Below are positions 25,701 to 34,053 of a stretch of 34,206 bases of DNA, one piece after another (the stretch's first letter is position 1; each line of letters begins with the position of its first letter). A program made the position numbers and the translations under genes. The notes under the pieces were generated by a model. The model saw only the letters and a list, made by a program, of their open reading frames with translations. It was not told the origin of the DNA and did not search any database. Location: positions 1 to 34,206 of the forward strand of contig JAAEMR010000155.1 in assembly GCA_024225395.1 (NCBI GenBank), given 5' to 3'. Source of the stretch: Gammaproteobacteria bacterium (GTDB taxonomy: Bacteria; Pseudomonadota; Gammaproteobacteria; GCA-001735895).

Positions 25701-26203
25701 TCAATCATTTCGATTTTTACAGCATTATCCGACTGGTTTTGAAGTTCACATTGACGAATGAATCCATATTTATCGCAACTCATCCAGGTATAACGGAAAA
25801 CCAGATTCAGGTCATGGTTAACCTCTTCAAAACACAACTTGTTTCCATACTGGTTTTTATAAAGATGCCGGTTGATATGAAACCGACCATCACTCTCCAT
25901 GTTAAAAGGCTCCCATTCAAATTCACATCCATCCGCATACACACGTAACAGGGTTTTACTTCCTGTATGAGCAGAACTTTCATGAATCTTATCTACGGTG
26001 ACATATGGAAATAAAGCTGTCTCAGGGGATACTCTTCCCGCTGTCAACCCACCATTAGAAGAAACAAACAGCCAATGATCACTCGCTGAAACGACACTAA
26101 TAAAAAATGGAGTCAGTTTGTCAACATTGTGAATGACATAAAAACGTTCACCCTGGTGATCGATAAATTCACCAGATATTTCATTACTGTTGTTTATTTT
26201 CAT
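22760..26203 (-). CDS. Cytoplasmic beta-1,3-glucan/oligoglucan phosphorylase (GH149 or GH161 type)
   Basis: The start is placed at the ATG ending at 26203 (1147 residues); a TTG at 26251 would add 16 residues. There is no signal peptide. The protein resembles the large GH94-related phosphorylases: an N-terminal beta-sandwich (about 1-290), a linker helix region and an (alpha/alpha)6 barrel. Visible landmarks are FGRRHGDPSRPWNEF, YQGNWRDIFQNWEAL, VNASTIDGFNPYR, IGYWGDHQIIYLLKLLE and RPEWNDANNALVGQG, whose aspartate (about residue 643) corresponds to the catalytic acid of GH94 enzymes. Lengths above 1100 residues and the GH17/GH30 context favour GH149, which converts beta-1,3-oligoglucans and phosphate to glucose-1-phosphate; GH161 is the alternative. 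Confidence 0.75.
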   Translation of the reverse strand: MKINNSNEISGEFIDHQGERFYVIHNVDKLTPFFISVVSASDHWLFVSSNGGLTAGRVSPETALFPYVTVDKIHESSAHTGSKTLLRVYADGCEFEWEPFNMESDGRFHINRHLYKNQYGNKLCFEEVNHDLNLVFRYTWMSCDKYGFIRQCELQNQSDNAVKIEMIDGLQNILPAGTPRFIQTNSSNLIDAYKWSELDQDSGIAFFSLYSGITDRPEPCESLKANTVFCLGLKDHKTLISSQQLEDFRLGEPVQQEENKRGIRGAYLIHENFEMAPLAQKKWQFVANVEQTQEQIVKLRQSLLQSDEVARDVALSIDKGSDTLARIIASADGFQTTAEENVSLHHYANVLFNTLRGGIFYDQYLVGTRDFSATLAHFNHAVFHRHQQMLSELPEQIAHEDLLSEIRKVNDVRLESLCYEYLPITFGRRHGDPSRPWNEFAIKLKDENGNPLLSYQGNWRDIFQNWEALVLSYPQFIENIIAKFVNASTIDGFNPYRVTKEGIDWEIEDPDDPWSYIGYWGDHQIIYLLKLLELSKKFHPDRLDELLHQSIFCYANVPYRVHSFELLLENPKNTVTYDAELADIIEKRVNSMGADGKLLLDDAGSVYQVNLLEKLLVPLLSKLSNFVIDGGIWLNTQRPEWNDANNALVGQGLSMVTLYYLRRYIQFLLDLLKIDSGSITLSREVVIWLEETSACLARARPLLNEQKLNGAQRYKVLLELGEAASRYRQTVYSQHSFKGLTPLKIDVIKNLLQDALVAVDHSIENNQQDHGLYHAYNLLSLKQDEIKLSHLYPMLEGQVAVLSSGAIAPNQAMTILEELYKSDLYRPDQHSFLLYPDRKQLGFLDKNCIPENQILLIPFLSQLLADDDKSILLQDVDGNYRFNAEIINRNELEVRLDKLKAIYSDDIDQSRLEIHALYEQVFNHKEFTGRSGGMFGFEGLGCIYWHMVSKLLLAVQENFFNALDQNAEEAICKRLGQFYYRVRKGIGFNKEPIEYGAFPTDPYSHTPKHAGARQPGMTGQVKEEILTRFGELGIRVNGGAVSFEPYLLRRREFIELSRSFTYLDVFGKWQSLTLPISSLAFSWCQVPLVYQLKDGMEPGLSITWEDGSQQNVDSLILPAEYSVELFKRSGQIRQLTLTLNNELLFGD

Positions 26204-26309
26204 ATCCACAGTTTTCACCAGTTTACTTTCTGCCTTAAGTGCTATAACCAACCTGTAATGAAGCTTTACTGGTTAGTATCCAACCAGAATATCACTATAA
26301 AAAAATCAA

Positions 26310-27014
26310 TTAATTAGGAATTATGTCACCAGTTTCACTTTCGAAGGTATAGCCCCATTCACCTATGGCTTCCAGTGCAGCTAACTCTGATGCAAATAAT
26401 GGGCTGAGAGGAAACTGGGATGTACTGTCTCTTAGAGGATTATCTCCATCACCGTCATCCCATAAGTTATCAACACTTAATAGCCTAACTTTCTTTGGCC
26501 ATAAATACAGCGTGGGTGTAGCAGGTGGCGCGGGATATTTAAAAAACCATACATCATCATAGTAATTATCCAAAACTGAACGGTAAGCCTTTAATGCCTG
26601 TTCTCGTGCTAATTCACTACCGCTTTCAGAATACATACCTTGTAATGCGAGAGCGACATGATATTGATTTTCACCTCTAGGACTCATGGCCTGCGCGGTC
26701 GCCCACATGTAGAAACGTGCCTTCCATGATGGAGCGTCATCACTTAGATCCCATTTGGTAGTATCATTAACAGGTGTTATTGCATAAGGATTTTCAGGAT
26801 CATCCAGAATGCAGGACTCTCCTCCTATACCGGCATCCGGACAATAAAGTGTCAACGCACTATCAGTGGGCAAATTGAAACTATTGACAACTTCGCCATC
26901 ATTTTCATCAACTTCACCACAAGCCATGAGCGTCACCAAAAATACGCTAACAATCATGAATTGCCAGATTCTGGCAACCGGGAAGAGTGTATTATCTGTA
27001 TCTGAATTTCTCAT
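26310..27014 (-). CDS. Lipoprotein of unknown function in the glucan locus
   Basis: The start is placed at the ATG ending at 27014, preceded by GAGGTG; a GTG nine bases upstream overlaps that ribosome site. The 234-residue protein has a hydrophobic signal ending LMAC, so it is probably lipidated on the following mature cysteine. The rest shows an acidic linker, a cysteine pair (YCPDAGIGGESC), a helical region rich in alanine (YHVALALQGMYSESGSELAR) and PAPPATPTLYLWPKK. I do not recognise the family. It lies 27 bases after the glycosidase/beta-barrel gene and 106 bases before the phosphorylase, so it probably works with the surface enzyme. Confidence 0.75.
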   Translation of the reverse strand: MRNSDTDNTLFPVARIWQFMIVSVFLVTLMACGEVDENDGEVVNSFNLPTDSALTLYCPDAGIGGESCILDDPENPYAITPVNDTTKWDLSDDAPSWKARFYMWATAQAMSPRGENQYHVALALQGMYSESGSELAREQALKAYRSVLDNYYDDVWFFKYPAPPATPTLYLWPKKVRLLSVDNLWDDGDGDNPLRDSTSQFPLSPLFASELAALEAIGEWGYTFESETGDIIPN

Positions 27015-27041
27015 AATATTCACCTCGACTTATGCTCAAAA

Positions 27042-30000
27042 TTAGAAGATATATTTGAAATAGGTTTGTATTTCGAACATATGGTCATTTTTACCATCCT
27101 CATACTCAGTTGCTGGAGAGAACTCATCCAGTGTTCTGTAAAACACCTTGATTCCCAGACTGCTTGAATTCTTTTCATTCTTATTCATGTCCAGCAACCT
27201 GGTGTATTCCAGCTTATACTGTTCTGGATAGATTAAATTAAACTGGCGGTAAAAGTCATAGGGACCGAAAGCATCTTTTTTGATATGTCCAGAAAGTATA
27301 TGTCTTGAATCGATAACAGCTTTAGCCTCCAGGCTGGTAAATTCAACACTTTCTTCACCTGGTTTACCGGTTGTCTGCTGTCTACCTCTTTGAAGATCAA
27401 GAATATATTTAACTGAATAACCGGTATTAAAGATCATCTTGCTCTTTATCAAATAAACGTCTTCAGCAGACAGACCACTGCCAAATGCGGCATTCGTGTT
27501 AGCTTCCTCATAGAAAAAGCGATCTGAATCTGTAACCGATTCAAACTCGGAGTAAGTTAACCCAAGATTAAAAGCAAATGGTGCATCTTCTATCACATCC
27601 ACATTCCAGTCATAAAAGTAAGATGCCGGGGTAGGATCATAAGTTAAGATAACTTCAGCCGATTTCACCTCTCTGTTACCCAGTACGGCAAAAGGGTCAT
27701 CATCATAATTTCGAGGAGCAATACCTGGATTAAGCGTTGAACCGGTAGTGACTGGATCGATAAGTGGATTGGCATCGACTATATTTTTGCGAACCAGAAA
27801 ACGTGGATAAATTGTAAAATCGCCTGCCGGTATCAGGATACCGCCTTCTATTTCTTTTTTATTGCCCAAGCCTGAATAAGGTAGTTCAGTCCCGTTTTCT
27901 GTCACAACATCTCCGCTATCGGCAACCAGACCGGCATAGTTTAGTGCCATATAAGCTTTAGAAGATAGTACATCAAAAGTCACTCTGGCTCTTATACCCA
28001 GTGTATCTTTACCCTCTATTTCATCGACGATAATATCATTTCCTTCGACGCGATCGTAAGTCTCACCTACTTTTTCACCACTGCTATACAATCCACCCAG
28101 TTCCAGCAAAACACCTTCAGCTATAGGCGTCTTAGCATATAGAGCTGTCTGACGACTCTGTTTATTAGTCGCTTCGGTCGCAGATGATGAACCTTCCTGT
28201 TGTGCAATATCTTCAGAATGAATAAAGGTTAAATCTATTCCATTGACATCAAAATCATATTTAAACATTGCTTTAGGGTTAGCACCCCAATAAATTTCAG
28301 GGCCAAAGACAATAGTCAATCCGTCCATCGCATTTTTGCCTCTGTATTCCACACCATAAGGTGCTTTAGAATTCCAGATATCCTGACCTTCCATATCGGT
28401 TGTTTCTCTCAACAGGCCAAAGAAATCGCCCTTTTCACCCCAGTGATAACGGGGCACATGATAAAACGTCTCCAGCGTAAATTCGTCAGCATCATAAGTC
28501 GCATTAAAGTCATAAATTTCTATGCGTTCACGACCTTCAAGAACTTGTGAACTTCCTGGTGATGTTACAACATCATCATTATCAAAAACCTTTACGGTAA
28601 CCGGTGCCCCTCTATCCCCATACCTGAATTCAAAGTTACTATCTGGCACATTAGCCTGAAGATTTAAAGTGAACTGACCGTTCAGATTTTTGGTGGGTTG
28701 AAAAGCAAAATCCAGGTCCAGCATCTGGCCATCGCTGAATACCAGTCCATTTTCACCATTTTCAGTCACATCACCTTCAAAGCCTTTTACAAAGTACTCA
28801 CCGGTAAACTTACCACCGGTCATCTTGAATTTATCACTCTCCTTTTTTGCACTCTTAAGACGTTCTATTTCACCCTTCATGGAATAGATTTCCATATTCA
28901 GGTTATTTGCAATCTTACTGTTTCCAGTTGAAGACGTTGCGGAAGTTGAGTACGGATCAATACTCCAAATGTCTCTTAATACGTAGTAAGCCATTCTGGG
29001 CTCGGTCGCATAGACTCCCTGGCCATTTATATCACCCAGTCGGGTGATTCCAAACCACTCTTCATTCATGTTATTTTGCCCTTCAACATGGTCAAATTTA
29101 TAACCACCGTTTTCCCATGAAGCTGTGCGATCATGAATATCCAGATTTTCAGTTTGCTTGTACTTCCACCATTCATCCCGCCATTCAAAGACGAAACCAC
29201 CAATGGAGTTACCCTGCTCTCCCCGTCCATAACTCTTTCTATACATCTCCAACCACTGCCCCTTCAGGTAATGGGCCTGACTTTCCTGATCTTCAACAAA
29301 ATCACGAGCATTGAAAGCATCACTGCCAAATTCCATAAACAGGACAGGCTTATCTAATTTCTTTTTAACATCTTCCCATAGAGATACATTATTATCGGGA
29401 TCTTCAAAACTGATGCCTCGATAGGAATTGACGCCTATAACATCCCAATCTTTTCCATATTCCGCTATCAGGTCAATATACTGAATATCACCATTAACGA
29501 TGGTATACAGATGATCAGGAGCGATTTTTTTAGCTGCTGCTATGGTTTCAGCAAAAAGACTATACAGATATCTGGCCTTACCGGTATTTTGCTCACCTTC
29601 AGGCAGATTCTCGATTTCAAAGCTTGACCAGGACAATCCGTAATTACTCTCATTACCAAGAGCAAACATCAGGACCCCGGGAGTATTCATGTATTTTTCA
29701 ACTATTTCGAGGAATTCCGCCTTGAGTATTTCACGTGTCGTCTCATCCTGATAATTCGTATTGGGCACCCAGACACCATTGATTGTTGCACCATATCGCC
29801 CGAATAACGGGTTGATCAGTGTCATAATGTCGTACTGTTGGTAAATATAAGTTACCCATCTGGTTGGTATGTTACTAAAGGCTCGAACCGCATTGACATT
29901 CGCTTCCTTTAACAGGGTAAATTCCTGATCCAGAACCTTTTTTATTAATTCATCAGGCTGTCCCCATAGATTATAAGAGTAATTTTCTCCCCTGGGAGAG

Positions 30001-30191
30001 TACCCCCATACCATACCTTTGACATAAAAATCCTTACCATTGACTTTTAATTTCCACCCATTCTCATCCTTATAGGTAGTGACTTTATCAACTAGTTGAG
30101 CCTGAACTGTTGAAGCTAAAAAAGTAAACAGTAAGACAGAAAAAATAACACCGAATTTTCTTACCGCAACGATATAACTTAGTTTCGCCAT
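27042..30191 (-). CDS. Secreted clan GH-A glycosidase fused to a C-terminal outer-membrane-type beta-barrel
   Basis: The 1049-residue protein has a Sec signal peptide (about 1-31, ending VQA). Residues about 40-410 form a TIM barrel resembling the GH2 C-terminal catalytic domain: FYVKGMVWGYSPRG, LLKEANVNAVRAFSN, the acid/base E181 in FALGNES, VIGVNSYRG and the nucleophile E287 in VLFMEFGSDAFNAR. A short charged helix (about 428-450, MEIYSMKGEIERLKSAKK) follows. Residues about 455-1049 are rich in amphipathic beta-strands with aromatic ends and acidic turns, and the chain ends FEIQTYFKYIF with a terminal phenylalanine, as in outer-membrane beta-barrels. The enzyme is thus probably anchored in the outer membrane. 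Beta-glucan specificity is inferred from neighbours. A GAGGTGG ribosome site precedes the start. Confidence 0.75.
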   Translation of the reverse strand: MAKLSYIVAVRKFGVIFSVLLFTFLASTVQAQLVDKVTTYKDENGWKLKVNGKDFYVKGMVWGYSPRGENYSYNLWGQPDELIKKVLDQEFTLLKEANVNAVRAFSNIPTRWVTYIYQQYDIMTLINPLFGRYGATINGVWVPNTNYQDETTREILKAEFLEIVEKYMNTPGVLMFALGNESNYGLSWSSFEIENLPEGEQNTGKARYLYSLFAETIAAAKKIAPDHLYTIVNGDIQYIDLIAEYGKDWDVIGVNSYRGISFEDPDNNVSLWEDVKKKLDKPVLFMEFGSDAFNARDFVEDQESQAHYLKGQWLEMYRKSYGRGEQGNSIGGFVFEWRDEWWKYKQTENLDIHDRTASWENGGYKFDHVEGQNNMNEEWFGITRLGDINGQGVYATEPRMAYYVLRDIWSIDPYSTSATSSTGNSKIANNLNMEIYSMKGEIERLKSAKKESDKFKMTGGKFTGEYFVKGFEGDVTENGENGLVFSDGQMLDLDFAFQPTKNLNGQFTLNLQANVPDSNFEFRYGDRGAPVTVKVFDNDDVVTSPGSSQVLEGRERIEIYDFNATYDADEFTLETFYHVPRYHWGEKGDFFGLLRETTDMEGQDIWNSKAPYGVEYRGKNAMDGLTIVFGPEIYWGANPKAMFKYDFDVNGIDLTFIHSEDIAQQEGSSSATEATNKQSRQTALYAKTPIAEGVLLELGGLYSSGEKVGETYDRVEGNDIIVDEIEGKDTLGIRARVTFDVLSSKAYMALNYAGLVADSGDVVTENGTELPYSGLGNKKEIEGGILIPAGDFTIYPRFLVRKNIVDANPLIDPVTTGSTLNPGIAPRNYDDDPFAVLGNREVKSAEVILTYDPTPASYFYDWNVDVIEDAPFAFNLGLTYSEFESVTDSDRFFYEEANTNAAFGSGLSAEDVYLIKSKMIFNTGYSVKYILDLQRGRQQTTGKPGEESVEFTSLEAKAVIDSRHILSGHIKKDAFGPYDFYRQFNLIYPEQYKLEYTRLLDMNKNEKNSSSLGIKVFYRTLDEFSPATEYEDGKNDHMFEIQTYFKYIF

Positions 30192-30709
30192 AATTCCACC
30201 TCTCGTTTAACTTGTTAAATATGGCTTTATTAAAAATGCAAATTTATAACACTTAGCCGGTATTTTATTCGACTGCCTGTTACCAATATGCAACTCCTGG
30301 AGTACTAAAGCTTTTATATTGAAAGAATTGCCGAAAATTTCGGCTAAAAAAATAAATGAAAAATATTTATGAATATTGGGCATATCAATAAAAGTATTTA
30401 CTCGAAGCAAGTCTCACACCCAATGAAACCTGCAAAGCTTCTTGATTAACTAACACCTTTATTTGAGACATTTACATCAACTCACTATGAATAATAGTTT
30501 TTAATAAGCCTGCTGTATTTTTCTACTTCCAGTCTTAACTCTGTTTCATCAGACTAGACTTTTACGCTATATAGCAGTTTGCATAAATTACATTATATTG
30601 TCAACTTAAGAATGTTTTTTAAGGAAGTAATTTAAATTTACCTTTATTAAATGGATCTTTACAAATTTTTCTTCTCATTTATTGATAGAGTTAAGCTCTA
30701 TAGCATTCA
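30192..30709. other. 518-base AT-rich leader region upstream of the glycosidase/beta-barrel gene
   Basis: No gene is seen. A 15-base palindrome GCCGAAAATTTCGGC (30330-30344) lies about 140 bases before the start codon and could be an operator; it has no T-tract on either strand. GCTATATAGC (30566-30575) is another palindrome, and a minus-strand TTGACA (30599-30604) lacks a good -10 at 16-18 bases. An ATAGAG/CTCTAT hairpin (30684-30700) just after the GH30 gene may end that transcript weakly. Confidence 0.4.
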
Positions 30710-32368
30710 TTACGATATTTCACTAAGATCAGCCGGCAGCTGAATTCGTATACTCTGTAAAGAGTTGGCATCGATAGTGACAGCAGCATGTTGATGCCCT
30801 ATCTGCAAGGCATATTCCATAGTCTGTTTTGAGGTGTTCAACACCTGAACAGTTATCTGCTTTTCTGCATTAATCGTTGCGCAGGCATAAATGTCATTCT
30901 GAGCTTCTTCCAGTAAAAACAACTCCGTAAAAACCACTCTGTCTCCGGGACGAATGGTTCGACTAAACTGGGCCAGTACATAAAAAATCGGCGTGTAGTA
31001 AACATAACCGTTTGAAACATCGATCATAATGGGTGCTCCACAATAATTACCGACATGATTGGGACCTCCTCTCCGATCCAGTACAATATTCCAGTCAATC
31101 CAGCCGCAAACCCAGTTATTTAAACTGACAATAATATTACGTGCATATCTATGCACCGGTGCATATAAAGGATGATCATCCACATTGACACCTGGCCATG
31201 GTACGGTATATCCCCAGTCACTGGCATTATCATTCCACCAGAAATCATCATTATCAAACCACCCTGACTCCTTAAATCCTGCAGGATCAAGAACACCCGG
31301 CGGGGCATCATTACCTAAATCATCAATACAGCCTTCGCTATGTATGATTGCGTAATCTGGATACTTTTCATGTACCCGGTTGAATACATCTTCATAGACC
31401 TTGAAAGTACTCTCATACCAGTGTACTGCCGCACCATAAACGTATCTTGCAGTGTCCGCATCGGTGTATATGGTGTCAGCCCAATGTTCAAGCTTATCCC
31501 TGCTATGATCATAGATTAACAACCTGACGTTAGCATTGTCGCTTTGCTGCAACTTTGGCCCCAGGTAGTGCTTGATGAAATCGTTTTGTGATTGAGCAGT
31601 AAAATGCATACTTTCCCACTGCCCGCTATTACCGAGCGGTTCATTAACCGGTGTAATAGCCCAGATATCAATATCCTGTGCTCGATAGGCGTCCAGGTAT
31701 TTGACCAGATATTCCGCAAAAGTTGCCTGGTAGCAGGCTTTGAGAGAGCCACCTGTACCCTGATAATTGTTTGCGGCAGAACCCGGTTGATACCAGTCTT
31801 CTATATCCTTCATCCAAACCGGAGCAGTCCAGGGAGATGCGATGATCCTAAAAGTTTTATCATCCTGTTTGCTCTTTATTTGACAGGCCTGAGTAATCAT
31901 CGGTAGTAGATCAAATGATGGATCCTTTATACCGGGATATTTATTACTGTCAAACCCATCCAGATCCGGTTCAATGCTGAAACACTGTAGGCTCGTATCA
32001 CCAGCAATATGATCTGCATATGTATAGCGCCCTTCAACACAAAAATCACAGGATCCAACAGGAGTTCTCGCGAGAGAGAAATTAGCTCCTTTTTCGGAAA
32101 ATATCTGTTCCATCACTTCAGTTCTTTTATCCACGCTTAAATGGGCCAGAACAAAAGCAGAGGACTCGGTAAATGAAGTCCCTATACCAACAATCGACTG
32201 TTTCAATTTTGCAGGGTCAACATCAATCACATTTCCAGATGCTTCACCTGCAACAAATTTCAGATTAGTGACAGTGGCCAGCCTGTCGCCTTGCTCAGAT
32301 GTTTGCAGAATTTCAATTGAAGAGTCAAGACCATAATTAACCCTTTTATTTCCAAATGATATAGACAT
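30710..32368 (-). CDS. GH30 glycosidase, probably intracellular beta-1,6-glucosidase/glucanase
   Basis: The start is taken as the ATG ending at 32368 (552 residues); a TTG at 32389 is possible, and neither has a good ribosome site. There is no signal peptide. GH30 landmarks are GIGTSFTESSAF near the N-terminus, RIIASPWTAPVWMK, the acid/base E243 in ITPVNEP, the HWYEST segment and the nucleophile E345 in IIHSEGCIDD, followed by NWVCGWIDWNIVLD and a C-terminal beta-domain from about residue 470. GH30 enzymes in marine glucan loci remove beta-1,6-linked glucose branches from laminarin. The cytoplasmic location implies action on imported oligosaccharides. It lies just after the symporter gene, probably one operon. 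Confidence 0.87.
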   Translation of the reverse strand: MSISFGNKRVNYGLDSSIEILQTSEQGDRLATVTNLKFVAGEASGNVIDVDPAKLKQSIVGIGTSFTESSAFVLAHLSVDKRTEVMEQIFSEKGANFSLARTPVGSCDFCVEGRYTYADHIAGDTSLQCFSIEPDLDGFDSNKYPGIKDPSFDLLPMITQACQIKSKQDDKTFRIIASPWTAPVWMKDIEDWYQPGSAANNYQGTGGSLKACYQATFAEYLVKYLDAYRAQDIDIWAITPVNEPLGNSGQWESMHFTAQSQNDFIKHYLGPKLQQSDNANVRLLIYDHSRDKLEHWADTIYTDADTARYVYGAAVHWYESTFKVYEDVFNRVHEKYPDYAIIHSEGCIDDLGNDAPPGVLDPAGFKESGWFDNDDFWWNDNASDWGYTVPWPGVNVDDHPLYAPVHRYARNIIVSLNNWVCGWIDWNIVLDRRGGPNHVGNYCGAPIMIDVSNGYVYYTPIFYVLAQFSRTIRPGDRVVFTELFLLEEAQNDIYACATINAEKQITVQVLNTSKQTMEYALQIGHQHAAVTIDANSLQSIRIQLPADLSEIS

Positions 32369-32396
32369 AGATGCTAATATTAACCTCAATAATTAT

Positions 32397-33929
32397 TTAT
32401 TCAGCCACCGCTTTGCCTCGCCTTTCTTCCAGCTGTCTTCTGACATCATGAGCCATCTCTTCAGTGATTGGAAAAGCGGCAACAGCCCATATCGCTAATG
32501 CGGTTGTTATCATCGGAACCACAACACCAAAGAACCGCATCATAAAGATTGTTTGCTCGGTCTGATTACCATTTAACTCGACATCAAATCCAGTTGAATT
32601 AAGTAAAAAGCCACCGGCGGCCAACGCCAGAGCCATGCCCAGTTTCACCACCCACCAGTAGATCGAACCAAACATTCCTTCACGTCGCTCATTGGTCTGT
32701 AATTCATCTAAATCGCAGACATCCGCAATCATAGATCCCATTAACGTAAATAATCCACCCAGCCCAAATGCCATCAAAGGAGCCGGTAGCAGAAGTAACC
32801 AGGGATAATCGGGGTTATAGCAAACCCATTTCAGCGCATACCCAACCATGGAAACACCCATGGCAATAAAAAATGCTCGTCGTTTACCAAATTTAGTCGA
32901 CATCCAGGTGACCAGAGCAATGACCATAAAGGTCGACACTGCACCCACAGTACCTGACCACCCGGCATACTCGGCGCCGAGTTCGGTATTACCACTAAAT
33001 ACATAATAGATAATGACGTAAAACTGAAAAGACGAAATCAACATAAACCCATTAAATACCAGGAACGTAGCAGCACATAGTTTCATAAAAGGAGCGACCT
33101 TCAGGGTGGTAATGAAACCGTCAAAGAACTCCTTCAAATTCGTTTTTACAACATCCCACATTGACACCTTTTTCTGCCTGGCAGCCTTCTGTTCTTTGGT
33201 CGGTTCCGGGTGAGAAAATCGCTCATGCAAAAATATCGCCGGTAAAATTCCAACACCTATCGCGAGAGCTCCTACTACAATCGCCAGATAAGATGCACCT
33301 TCTACCATATCGGTAAACATCGACGCTTGCATAATAAGTAAAAACCACGGTGCCACAATATAAGCCAGTTGCCCCATAAAATTCTGCACACCCATTAAAC
33401 GCGTACGCTCATGGTAATCAGGAGTTAACTCATAACCTAACGCCACCCAGGGTGTAGCAAATACAGTATAGGCCAGATAAAAAATGATCGAGCCAATCAG
33501 AAAAAACCAGAAATAATAATTCTCCGACATATCACGGGGTAACTGCCAGAGAAGGGCAAAAATAATACCGGCTGAAATCGCACCGATAAAAATATAAGGC
33601 CGACGTCGGCCCCAGCGTGAATGAGTATTATCCGAAATATAGCCCATCAGTGGATCCGTAATGGCATCGGTTAAACGGGGCAAAGCACCCAGCAAACCCA
33701 CCAGTGCAGGATTCATTCCTAAGCCGAGATTTAGAACAATTGCCATACCGCCTATTGCGGCGGCAAGCAGGTTATTGACAAAGGCGCCAAGTCCATAGAT
33801 GATTTTATGGGTGAGGGAAATACGATCTTCGGGTTTGGTTTCGTAATGCTTATGCGCCGCCTGATCATCGGAGTTCATCGATCTCGACATTGAAACGCTT
33901 GAATTTTCTACTACTTCGGTATTATCCAT
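32397..33929 (-). CDS. MFS/GPH-family sugar:cation symporter (MelB-like)
   Basis: The 510-residue protein has about 12 membrane spans. After an N-terminal hydrophilic stretch of about 35 residues come the GPH-family landmarks KIIYGLGAFVNNLL, the cation-site region RLTDAITDPLMGYISDN, SRWGRRRPYI, and a late MIADVCDLDELQTNERREG motif typical of this family. It would import glucose or short beta-glucosides across the inner membrane with a cation. AGAGG precedes the ATG at 33929. It heads the GH30-symporter pair, and the strong upstream terminator separates it from the preceding gene, so a promoter should lie in 33930-33987. Confidence 0.85.
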   Translation of the reverse strand: MDNTEVVENSSVSMSRSMNSDDQAAHKHYETKPEDRISLTHKIIYGLGAFVNNLLAAAIGGMAIVLNLGLGMNPALVGLLGALPRLTDAITDPLMGYISDNTHSRWGRRRPYIFIGAISAGIIFALLWQLPRDMSENYYFWFFLIGSIIFYLAYTVFATPWVALGYELTPDYHERTRLMGVQNFMGQLAYIVAPWFLLIMQASMFTDMVEGASYLAIVVGALAIGVGILPAIFLHERFSHPEPTKEQKAARQKKVSMWDVVKTNLKEFFDGFITTLKVAPFMKLCAATFLVFNGFMLISSFQFYVIIYYVFSGNTELGAEYAGWSGTVGAVSTFMVIALVTWMSTKFGKRRAFFIAMGVSMVGYALKWVCYNPDYPWLLLLPAPLMAFGLGGLFTLMGSMIADVCDLDELQTNERREGMFGSIYWWVVKLGMALALAAGGFLLNSTGFDVELNGNQTEQTIFMMRFFGVVVPMITTALAIWAVAAFPITEEMAHDVRRQLEERRGKAVAE

Positions 33930-33987
33930 AAATCGACCTCTAGTTAATAAGCGTCATTATTGAAATAAGCTAAAACTCAAACCAGTC

Positions 33988-34027
33988 AAAAAAGCTGCCA
34001 ACCTAAAATTATCGATTAGGTTGGCAG
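33988..34027 (-). terminator. Strong Rho-independent terminator of the upstream gene
   Basis: A perfect 12-base stem, CTGCCAACCTAA (33995-34006) with TTAGGTTGGCAG (34016-34027), encloses a nine-base loop. On the minus strand it is followed after one base by six thymines (33988-33993). It lies 26 bases after the stop codon of the partial gene and would separate it from the symporter transcript. Confidence 0.88.
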
Positions 34028-34053
34028 TGAAATTTTGATCGATTTAGCAATGA

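Noticed and set aside
30576-30604. Promoter for the glycosidase/beta-barrel gene based on TTGACA
   Set aside because: The hexamer at 30599-30604 has only CAAACT at 17-base spacing, a poor -10 match.
21736-33929. Beta-glucan biosynthesis locus rather than degradation
   Set aside because: No processive glycosyltransferase or export gene is present. GH30, a phosphorylase and a sugar symporter fit catabolism; GH17 transglycosylases in synthesis are normally fused or next to a glycosyltransferase.
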